DNA of 64,000 bases. Source: Coriolopsis trogii (Eukaryota > Basidiomycota > Agaricomycetes > Polyporales > Polyporaceae). The notes under the pieces were generated by a model that was not told where the DNA came from, ran no database searches, and worked only from the letters and a program-made list of their open reading frames with translations. The translations under genes were made by a program, and so were the position numbers. The stretch is taken from NCBI GenBank assembly GCA_020543525.1, contig JAHYIO010000023.1:1798001-1862000 (forward strand). Reading direction: 5' to 3'. This document shows positions 11,613-21,150 of the stretch, piece by piece (the first letter of the stretch is position 1; each line of letters begins with the position of its first letter).

Positions 11613-12459
11613 AATTCGTGCTCTCAAACTTTTTCGCCTAGGGAATTTGGAGATTCTTGAAGCTGACATGGTTGATACTCATGATCATAAAGCCTGACAG
11701 AGTCAGCCGATGTCAAAGACTCGTTCAGACAGATGACGGCCTCCGCTTTAGCGTGCACGGTTTTGTCTTGGGCTCTTTGACCCTGCGACACGCGCGCATT
11801 GGCTCGAGTCTCATCTAAATTCCCCACCGGCATGCACCTCCACCCACTGAGTCGTCGTCACTTTGGAACCGTCACACTGCTGTGCCTGGAGTTCGTACCA
11901 TGCCATCTTCGCCTGCCTCGCCCAGTACTGCGGGCCGTCACGTTCGCCTGGTAGTCTGAGTCCACATACTCAGACCGCTACATAGACCACTTCCTCCTTC
12001 CTCCCCACCATGTCCACGGCATTACTGATCTCGAGCTCATCGACTATCCGCGCTGTCGGTGTCACGACAAATCCAGGCGGGGCCACAGCAAGGAGTGCTT
12101 GCCATTCCACCTCTTCCCTGACCTCCGCCGCCTGCACATCCGCACGCCGTATATCTTGAAAAACCTTGCGCCGCACAGAACCTGGAGGTCATCACGATTG
12201 AGGCGCCACCCGTGCACTATCTTGCTGCGATTGGGTACTACAGCACCCTCCTCCCATGGAATATCGCTGCTGCACTTTCCGCGGGCTTGCTAAGGCGCGA
12301 CGACCAAGGCTCTTTGAAGAGCTCCATCCAAGATACCTCGTTGGATAGCGACAAAGACGCGGTGCCTACTAAAAAGATAATGGCCAATACGGGACCGGAG
12401 AAGCCTCTGGGATGGAAAGAGGTCTTGTTTGCGTGCGAGAAGCACAACGTCGAGCTGTA
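11613..12459 (+). pseudogene. Decayed F-box/LRR-like gene
   Basis: Several LRR-like coding fragments lie on the + strand in changing frames, with stops between. They are ALKLFRLGNLEILEAD (about 11613-11700), FGTVTLLCLEFVPCHL (about 11860-11920), HGITDLELIDYP followed by FPDLRRLHIRTPYILK (about 12015-12165), and NLEVITIEAPPVHYLAAIG running to a stop at 12459. The last two are one base out of frame with each other and no intron can bridge them. The pattern (short lines of LE-x-L) resembles the C-terminal part of basidiomycete F-box proteins such as the 5331 gene. I saw no F-box. It could also be a gene with unusual splicing. Confidence 0.42.
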
Positions 12460-13568
12460 GTTCCGTCATGTTTAAGAGGTGGCTGTATCAGCACCACGAC
12501 AACAACCTGTTCCGGATATTCTTGCCAAATAGTTATGTATTCTTCTCTCTTGTACGCTTCCTTCTCAGCTCGTCGTTATAACCTCGTGGATCAGTCTAAT
12601 ACTCACTTGGCATGTATGATCGTATACTCGCATGCACGAAGTGACTTGTCCACATCGACTGAGGCCCTGTGACCTCGCACGACAAATCCTCCTCTCTCCG
12701 CTCCCAGCATGTCACATGTCGAATCTCGAGTATGCGGATGGATATCAGTGTGGTCTGTCATCGGAGACAATGAGACTGGCTGGGACTGATCGGCATGCAT
12801 ATGGACGTGCATACGCATGTACTGTTATTGAATAGAATATACTTGGTTTCATAGCGAGCCTTTCGTGATGTACCATAAGGGATCAGGCCCGGGGTATACG
12901 TCACACAGTACTAAGGGAACTACTAGCTATAGGGAAGTGGCCGGCTGCCAAGTCGAAATCGAGAAATTAAGTGACACGAAGTCGCAGCAATTTGCAGTAG
13001 GTATAGATAGAGTCTCGACAGTGGAGATACTCCCCATACGCATATTCAGGTCGCAAGAGACAGATGAGCATTCGCGAGAAGGAACCTCGGTGACTCGGTG
13101 ATAGGCAGGAACTGCAGATCCAGCGCCAAAGGCGAGACGCGGTCACAAGTCCGCGTAGCCGCTCCCGCCCAAATTCTACCCTATGCCATCCTCCGATAAA
13201 CTCAACCTCACAATGGAGGCGGTGCGCTGTATGAGATTGCGAGTTTCTGACGGTTGTCTGCATACACAAGTATGGGTACGAACTTGAGGGAGGGCGGGGT
13301 ACGTCGGAGGCGCGAGGCGAGCTAGCTGGATCGTCGTGCATGATGAGAGGTCATCCCGGTACGTTTTTCTTTGCTCAGACGACGGCACTAAGGTGAGAGT
13401 ATGCATGTATGCGACGTATCGTGCTTGTTCAGCCCAGATCCTGATCATTTCAGACTCCGTCGCGGATTCGAGTGCTGGCAGCCAGTGGTAGCCTTCACTG
13501 TGAGTTCGATCCAAACCGCCAGCTGCCAGCCGACGGATTCCCTCTCACTCGTCTTGCTACTTGCCATC
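12460..13568. other. Intergenic, no gene supported
   Basis: 1.1 kb between the F-box-like remnant and the repeat gene. Open frames here start on non-ATG codons and show no splice logic. No tRNA, transposon end or tandem array was found. Confidence 0.5.
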
Positions 13569-14600
13569 ATGTCACCTTCCCGCCCCTTGCATCGAGCCCC
13601 CATCAGGACAGCGGTGGCACGCTCGGAGCATGGTGAGTAACTCCTTCAAATGTTTGGTCTTGATCTTTCATATTTACCTTTCCTGGTAGTAGCTCGTAGT
13701 GCTGACTTTGGCATCGTGTACATTGAGGCGGTCATGGGCAGGAGTACGACGTCCACCTCGAGAGCCGACAGAGCCGACCTCTGGTGGGCCGATCCCAGCG
13801 CCGACCCAGAAAGAGCCGACCCCAGGAGTGCCGATTCCCCCAGAGCCGACCCCGGGAGAGCTGACAGAGCCGACTCCAGGTGTGCCGACCCAGGTGTGCC
13901 GACCCAGGTGTGCCGACCCAGGTGTGCCGACTTCAGAGCCGACCCAGGGAGAGCCGACCTCAAGAGTGCCGACCTCAAGAGTGCCGACTTCAAGAGTGCC
14001 GACTTTGAGAGTGCCGACCTGGAACACTGGGCAGTGGAGGTCTCTGGTGACGACCAGGCTCTCCCCGTTCCTGCCAGTCTCGACGCCTCCGAGGTCGGCA
14101 ACATGCGTCCGTCGATACTCAAGAGGCGCTGGCCATCGACACTGAGCTCACAGCGGGTTCGGTGGTGCGCCACCGATCTCGCCAAAGCCGTCGTAACATC
14201 CGCGCGTGTCGAGCGGCCACAGCGACCAGTCGTCCCCCCGAGTTCGTCTCGGCGTCTCTCATGGGGACTCGCTACACTCAAGAATGAATTCGGGCCTCTG
14301 CTGAGAGTTCGCGCGGCGCTGCTGCATTTTGGGGCGCCCAGCATTGACAGGTGAGCTCTTGCGAAGTGTGAGATCAGAGGTCGAGTCGCTAACAGGCAAG
14401 TTTGCAGGCGCAAGAGCGTGACACGTCTCGTCTGCTTCATGTATCCCAGTCGTCTCCCTCTCTCATTTATTTCTGCACCACATCGTCGGCGAAATGCGGC
14501 CTTGAACGATACTCAAGGTATGCGACGCCTGTCATGCTTCACTTCCCACAAATGCCTGACTTCCCCCCCTTCAGATAAGGTGTTGGCCCAATGGCCATGA
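13569..14600 (+). CDS. Pentapeptide-repeat-like protein with SILK/RVxF module (family copy 1)
   Basis: Exons 13569-13632, 13693-14350, 14408-14517 and 14575-14600 give 285 residues. After a basic start (MSPSRPLHRAP) comes a repeat block coded by a 15-bp array, ending ADLKS-ADLKS-ADFKS-ADFES-ADLEH. This matches the A-(D/N)-L-x-x rhythm of pentapeptide-repeat proteins (right-handed beta-helix). Next is a Ser/Arg-rich part with SILK (14112-14123) and, ten residues later, RVRW-C (14154-14168), then a C-terminus ending DKVLAQWP. [GS]IL[RK] followed by [RK]x(0,1)[VI]x[FW] is the docking pair of PP1 regulators, so a PP1-binding role is inferred. I do not recognise the whole protein. Copy 2 lies at 36.5 kb and a diverged relative at 52.5 kb. 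Confidence 0.6.
13765..14025 (+). repeat. 15-bp tandem array inside the repeat gene
   Basis: Imperfect tandem units of about 15 bp built on GCCGACCTCAAGAGT. The last five units are nearly identical; earlier ones vary and include 9-bp partial units (GCCGACAGA). Around 13880-13925 three consecutive units are 14 bp long, a net change of exactly one codon, so the reading frame is recovered downstream. The array has few stops in any of the six frames, which explains the long opposite-strand open frames here. Confidence 0.9.
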
Positions 14601-15960
14601 AGACTCGGCACACACGCAGGTCGCGTTACAAATCATGGTCTTTGACCATGCGCTAGGTATTTTCTGACATAGTCTTACACCCCACTCCTATCTGAAGTGC
14701 AACTCCTGTCCTACAGGGAGAGAATGGTCCGGGGCCCAGAGGCCACACAAGTTAAAAGCGACACGCACTTTGTTGTGATTGAGGTGAGCCATCTGCCTGG
14801 GTCAGTATGTGCATACAGTGCTGAGCATTTCATTGAGATTCAGTCCTTCCCCCCCCTTCCTGTCTCCTCCGCGCAGAACATCTACAATGAAATGCGGTCC
14901 TTGACCGTTGCTCAAGGTATGCGAATTTCCTCATGCTCCGCTTTCCACAGATGCCTCACTGAGCTCCGCCAATCAGACAAGATGATGTTGGCCCAATGGC
15001 CGTCTCGGGATACGCGCAACTTGCGTTCCCTGAGATCGTGGTCCTTGACTATGCAAAAGGTATGTCTTGTTGTGTTGCACCACATCTCCCAGCTTATGTG
15101 TCCTGTCCCTCGTATAGGAGATAGTCTGGCCGCGCTGGCTATGAATGTCAGCACGCGCTTCTTTGCGCTTCAGATATGGAGACCACCCGGGTTGGTACAC
15201 CCATCCGACGCTGAGTTTCACTTTCTTGTCTGTCTGTTGATTTTTCTTCGGTTTCGCGCTTGGACTGATATTGTTGTTCCGGACATTGGTTGTGTCGTTT
15301 ATAATAGTAGGTGTTGCAGGGCAGGCGCATCGAGTCGGGCGAATGGGTGCGGTGGCTCCGCCCGCTAGCCTGGCGAAGGTGTTGCTGATGGTCGGGCTTA
15401 GGCAGGACTGGCGGAGGACGGTGGCTCCTCTTCGTTGGCACTGTCTAGGTTCGGCTGCTCTGTAGCGCTTGCCTATGTTTTGTGATTTCTTTTCTTCAAT
15501 CGTCTTCGTCTTTTTATCTTTCCTGAGTTTTGGGCTTGTCTGTATGGTTAAATTCTACTTAATAGTGGGTGTTGCTGGTGGCTGGGTCTGTCTGGGACTG
15601 GCGGAGGGCGGTGGCTCCTCTTCGTTGGCTCAGTTCGGGTTCGGCTGCTCTGTAGCACTTGCCTTAGTTCTGTACCTTTCCCTTTTGCGTTCCTCTTTGT
15701 CTATGTTTTGAGTATTCGACTCGGATTTTAATAGTGTATCGGACTCGGACTTTGGTTGTATGCTACATAATAGCAGGCGTTGCTGACGACTGGGTCTAGG
15801 CGGGACTAGCGGAGGGTGGTGGCTCCTCTTCGTTGGCTCGTTCGGGTTTGGCTGTCATGCGGTGTCTGCTCGGTTTCTGTACTTTGTATCTTTTGCATTC
15901 CTCTATTTGCTCGAGAACTCTCTGCTATTGATTTCTTGATTCGGACACTATTCGAGTGAC
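14601..15960 (+). repeat. Duplicated 3' block of copy 1: repeated exon and three tandem units
   Basis: Two parts. First (about 14600-15200), a second version of the gene's last exons: the stretch at 14885-15060 repeats the 14490-14600 sequence (intron starting GTATGCG, exon reading DK-(V/M)-LAQWP). The second version reads on as LAQWPSRDTRNL... and after another intron ends EIVWPRWL. Second (about 15290-15900), three copies of a unit centred on AATAGTxGGxGTTGC, then GGACTGGCGGAGG and GGCTCCTCTTCGTTGG, at about 15300, 15560 and 15770. The same block follows copy 2 at 37.5-39 kb. No coding function could be supported for the tandem units. Confidence 0.75.
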
Positions 15961-16158
15961 TCACAACGCGTGATGCATTGCTTGATCATTCTCATTATCG
16001 CACTACCTGGCAATTGTCATACAATACTTGTGCTGTTCCATCTTCAGCCCCAGAAAATAGTGAGAATCACCGCATGATGAAAACTCCCCAATATCCCTCC
16101 TTGTTAACCTCGGCCCCCAGCGTGGCTGGGGACTCACTGGCCCACCAGCCTGACCTGT

Positions 16159-18316
16159 TCAACACTGCCCGAACCCGTTGAGCGTGAACCCGGGAGTCTC
16201 GAGCCTCGCCCCGTCCTCGAACTCGGCAACGATGTCGACCGTGCGGATCGTCGACTGCTGGAAGGACGCAAATGGGAGCGAGACCGTCCAGATTGCGTAC
16301 ACCGCTGAATCCGAGTCCGAAGTCGCGTCCAGTCGAGCGAGTGGGGTTGGGGGCATGGCGTCCGTGGTGAGGACGTTGGCGACGGTCCCATTCAGTTTCT
16401 CAGACTCGACGTAGATGCGCGAGGGGCGGGCGTCCGTCCGGACCTGAGAAGCGTATCAGGTTGGGTATGATGAACAGTTCGAGAGCAGCACTAGACAGAC
16501 GTACGGCGATGTCCAAGTGAGCGATCGCTGCGGCCGCGTCCAGACAGGTCGAGTTCGCAACCATGACGGTGTCAGACAGGGCGAAGCCTGCCCCGTCCTG
16601 GTCCTCGACTCTCGCACTCCTGGCAGACTCGTCGATGATGTCGAACCAGAATTTGGAGATACCCGCAGACTCGTCTACGACGGTATAGTTGGTCGTGAGC
16701 GGCCCGGTGGCGTACCAGAGCGAGGAGATTTCTCCGTCGTTCTTTGCGTGTGCGACCATGTTCGCGTTGTGGCCCATTGTGGATGAATAGGCGTCGGAAG
16801 TCTTGCCAGCGCGGTCTGCCCATCTCAGATTGATCGTCGGTGCATGGTCCTGGGTCATGTTCCAGAACTATTGTGCCCAGCGAGAGCAAAGGACGAACAC
16901 GCAGTCAGCTCAAATATGCGCACGGGAGTCCACAGGGTGGGTTGCGACAAGCCCGATAGTGAACGGAAGTGGGGAGCTTACACGGACGAAGCCGGAGAGC
17001 TGCAGGGTGCCGTCTCCCATGTACTTGAGCAATATGGACGTCGGCTTGGCCGGGAGCGGCTCGATGACCTCGCTGAGTTGGACGCCTTTGGGGACGGTGT
17101 CGATCATGCGCGCGAAGAGCGTGCCGCAGGCGGCCTTGAACAGCTCCGGGTCGCTCGCGAACCTGCTCTTCCCAGTCAGAGATATGCAAAGTAGATGTGC
17201 CGGGTACGTACGAGTTCATGGTGGCGTTGTTGTCGCTTTCGAAAATTCGCTTGTCCGAGTTCGTTGTGTCGTTGTGGCCAACGACGAGGGGGTTGTTCGT
17301 GGTACCATGGATGTACTCTACCGCACTGCGTGAACACTTCGTCAGGCCAGGGACACTCGTGCGAGAGGAGATTGAAGACCGTACACTCGGTTATCGAACG
17401 TGAAGGGCGTGTTGTCAAACGTTTGTGAGACGTCGTCGATACCCTCTGGCGAGGGCAGAACGATATCGGGGAACGCGCTGTGTTGGACCCCGCCGAAGGT
17501 GTGTCCGCACGCGACGAGCGCAATCATCTCGCTTTGCGTGAAGCCTTGTCTGGCGAACGAGGCGATGTGCGAGTTGAGGTCTTGCTGCGGTTCGGGGACC
17601 CCTGGGTTGTTGGCCAAAGTAGCATCGACACGACCGCCACGGAAGGGTACTTTCGGGCCTCCGCTAGTACGTACGACCTTATTAGGTTTGATTGACCAAC
17701 TTGATGAAGAGGGGCGTACCATTGCTCCATAGCACCGGCTGCCGCTAGAGCGATGAGGTCGGACACTGACCAGCTCGTCAACGGTGACACAAGGCCGGGA
17801 ACTCCTGAAATACTCACAAGTCGCATAACGATTTATCGCAAATTGAAAGTGGGTGATGGTATTGAAAGCGTTATCGCCGACATTCTTGTCGTATGTTCCA
17901 ATGAGACCTGACCTTTGTTATTGATGCCAGTGAGGAACATAGACGTACTTCGTCTCTGTCGAGTTCAAACTGTATAGAGGCGTCAAGCCCGCCGGTGCCA
18001 TCTTCAATATTGTGCGTAGCCATGTCATGATACGCCTGAAAATAGTGCGAATGTGTAGTGAGCACTGGAAAAGACGATAGAATAGACGTCGTACGGTACG
18101 TATCCAGTCGGCCGCGTTGGAACGGTTGACAGTCTGTCCAAAGTTGAAGGTGTCACAGGGTGCCAGAGCGGACGCTACAATTCCACCATGACTCAGGAAG
18201 CCAAATTGGTCGTAGAGCAAGCTTTCAAGCTCGTCAAGCTTGGGGTTTGGCCAAGTATATGCCGAAACAATGCGGATGAGGCCGAGCAAGCCGACAAGAC
18301 GTGGAGAAAAGGTCAT
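16159..18316 (-). CDS. Secreted heme peroxidase (plant/fungal peroxidase superfamily)
   Basis: Nine exons on the minus strand (18316-18095, 18035-17949, 17884-17818, 17765-17720, 17663-17385, 17325-17213, 17166-16982, 16867-16505, 16443-16159) give 548 residues. A hydrophobic signal-like start (MTFSPRLVGLLGLIRIVSA) precedes the distal heme site WIRTAYHDMATHN (Arg73, His77). The proximal histidine block is ALVACGHTFGGVQH, and GGPKVPFRGGRVDA plus NPLVVGHNDTTNSDKRIF are typical of extracellular fungal heme peroxidases with an extended C-terminal beta domain. Role: H2O2-dependent oxidation outside the cell. I see no clear Mn-binding or ligninolytic signature, so it is not called a lignin or Mn peroxidase. 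It is divergent from the METTL25-like gene. Confidence 0.87.
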
Positions 18317-18734
18317 CGGCGAGAAGTCAGAGAGAACGGGTTGCAGAAAGCTCACTCAGTTTGCGATGACTTTTTATATGGTTTCATCGTGAAAGTGCCA
18401 GATGTGGAGACCAAGTGTTCTGCTGCACGCGGCCAGGTACGTCTCTTACAGACGGCTGATGAGGTGCATGGGTTGATTGCCACCATACCCGAGATCCTCT
18501 GCTGAAGCATATATAAATTCGTTGTCAAATGGGGCAGAAAATAAGATGAATCGAGTGATAATTCTGCCGAGGGGACGTCAGCATCCAGGGGGCGAGCTGC
18601 GCACCCTGCGAGACGGTAACAATTGAAAACGTGTGCGAAACCCCGGCATCGATGGGAACAAAATGCGGGTTGCGGGACAGAGACGGGGATGGTGGGCATG
18701 GGGAAGGCTGTGGCGGTGAGTAACCTCTGAGTCT
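18317..18734. promoter_or_regulatory. Divergent promoter, peroxidase / METTL25-like gene
   Basis: 418 bp between opposite start codons. No specific site identified. Confidence 0.4.
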
Positions 18735-20702
18735 ATGTATGGGCGTCTGTTCTGCTCTTTGCCGATGCTCAGAGCAACATCGACCCCTTTCGAGGACCCT
18801 CTCTTCGACGACATGGACTCCTCCTACACCGGCAGTGGCAGTCTGCATGATCTTGTCGATGACTTACTCAGATTCTTGGCTCGTCCGCCCGTCTCCTCTC
18901 TCCTTGCTCTCCATCCAAACGCGCTCGGTCTTCCTGCTTTCCAGCCACCGCCAGACTGGGATTCATGGTGGAACTGGGCATCGTCCGGAGACGCGATAAC
19001 AGACACGAACCCATCTGGCTACCCATGGCAACGTCTATTGTATTACTACAACTCATGCAACAGCAATCCACCACTACTCCCTGAGGCCAGTGACATCCCT
19101 CCGGAATTACAAACACTCGTCCAACAGGCCTGTCGACTTGCTCTCCCGCGAGGCATGGGTCGTACCTTTCCTTCGAGATCATCGCAGTCCTCGCCACCAT
19201 CACAGCCGTCCCCACGTACGCTTCTAGGCATGTCTCCCAAAAAAGCCCACGAAGTAACAGAGATGATCGCATACGTCCGCCGCCTGTTGCAGTCGCCTTC
19301 CATGAGAGGTGTAGAGCACGTAGTCGACATCGGTGCGGGTCAAGTCCGTTTGATCTATAATCTAGCTATGACGCTCGATCGCGTCCCCTCCATCCGTCTC
19401 ATCATGTATGTGTACACAGGCATATCTATCCAGAGCAATGCGCGACGAGCTCGGTTTGCATGTACTCGCCTTGGACTGGAGCGACGTCCAGTCCGAAGGC
19501 GCTGCCCGGAAAGACGCGTCAAGATCGACTCGCAAAGGACAACAGAGATTGAAGACAGCTCGTTCGAATGTTCCCGATGACGCTGTGTCGGAAAGTCTAC
19601 ACCCAGATGAACAGGGTCACAACTCCCGCCAGGGCTCTCTCACATATGTCACCACACGTATCGACAAGGGTTCGCTTCTTTCGACAACGGATGATTGGCT
19701 GGCCAAACGCAAGCCAGGCTCGCACGTCTCGTCCACACCCGTACCTATCCTCTTCGTAGCCCTCCACGCATGCGGCTCGCTCACTCCAGACATCCTCCGA
19801 GCCTTCCTAACTGCACTCAAGACAGACAAATCCTCCGGCACGTCTAGACCGTGGCAGCCCTGCGGAGCCGTCGTTGTCGGCTGCTGCTACAACATGATGA
19901 CCGAGCAAGGTATGGGTCAATACACAGTGCCTCCTGTCCATGTCCCAATACCGCGAAGATCCACCTATTGATATTCCCTTCCCCAACCAATCCATACAGA
20001 CTTTCCCATCTCCCAAAGCCTCCTGTCCTCCATCGCAAACGCCCCAACCCCATCGAAACCCTTCACGCTCACCCAAAACCACCTCCAGCTCGCCGCCCAG
20101 GTCCCCGCCCAAAGGACCCGCTCCTCAGACACACTCCGCGCCGCCCAGCTCGCCCTCCGCAAAGTCGTCTGGCGCGCCCTGCTCGAGGACATTCTCCACC
20201 GCGACCCCGAGCTGGAGCCAGTTCGTCCTCTCCCAACCACAGTCCCAGTCTCCGGTAGTCCCGCGTCCGAGACACAGACACAGACACAGACACGCCCGCG
20301 CCGTCTGGGCAGGCTCAACGACTCTGCCTACGCCGACTGGCCCACCTTCACGCGCATCGTGCAGACGAAGCTCGGCCTCGACGCCCAAGACCTGCAGCGG
20401 CTTCACGCACTCAAGGCCCACAACGAGGGCGCCGGCCTGGAGAGGCGGATAGAGGTCTTCCAGACGTTGAGATGCATACTGGGTCCGGTCGTCGAGACTC
20501 TGATCCTCCTCGACAGACTGGCCTGGGTCCGAGAAGAGCTCGAGGTGAGCTGTCAGAGTAGTTCGTTCTCCTTGCGCTTGTCTGACGTTCCTCGCGTACG
20601 GCGCAGGGCTTACCTTTCTCCGTCGAGCTCGTCAATTTGTTCGACCAGCGGTGCGACAGCGGCCGTAACGTCGCTATCGTCGTTCGCCCGACTCTCTCCT
20701 AA
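18735..20702 (+). CDS. METTL25/RRNAD1-type methyltransferase-like protein
   Basis: Exons 18735-19343, 19420-19909, 20000-20544 and 20607-20702 give 579 residues from the first ATG; M at 18765 is an alternative start. Motif I of the SAM-binding fold is HVVDIGAGQAYLSRAM. Further conserved blocks are LFVALHACGSLTPDILRAF and GAVVVGCCYNMMTEQ, which I associate with METTL25/METTL25B (Methyltransf_32). The C-terminal helix block (LNDSAYADWPTFTRIVQTKL... then GLPFSVELVNLFDQRCDSGRN) is also of that family. A (TQ)n run and Pro/Ser-rich insertions separate the blocks. Substrate not established here; probably cytosolic or nuclear. It converges with the RING gene downstream. Confidence 0.88.
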
Positions 20703-21150
20703 TGTGTCTCCTAATGGCTATCCAGTCACCGAATTTCGCTAACCTGTGCATTGCGTCGCTCAATCATTGCTGCCTGGAGTTGTAGAAAGAGAGTCACTGT
20801 ATTCTCTTCTATCGTACGTAAGTAGCATATTACACAATCAACAACTCGGGTCATGTCAGCACTTCCACGGTAACAGCAATGTGAGAATCAGGATGGGAAT
20901 CTGGAGCCCAGAACGGAGACGGAGATGGGGACGGAGGTGATGCATCATTTCAGCTGAGAGTATGCGAGGGGGCGGGAATCGAGAGTGCTACATATGGGTG
21001 AGAAAGGATCAAACGACGATGCGATAACAGACGAGTCGAGTCAAAGACGTAAATGGAGGGAAGTCTGAGCAGAGTGCGATGTAGATACGAGTCCTTGGGA
21101 GCGAGCAAGAATACCATGTACAGTGTAAGTCCAAGGAAGGTTCGGTGTGC
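20703..21150. other. Convergent 3' intergenic region
   Basis: 448 bp between two convergent stop codons; nothing recognised. Confidence 0.5.

Noticed and set aside
13646..14440. 264-codon minus-strand frame with ALLKS/ALLRS repeats
   Set aside because: The 15-bp array has few stops in any frame. The + frame has consistent splicing and carries the module shared with copies 2 and 3.
17765..17818. Apparent frame break in the peroxidase
   Set aside because: The acceptor at GGTCAG/TG (17766) gives a canonical 52-nt intron and an alignment-length match to the family.
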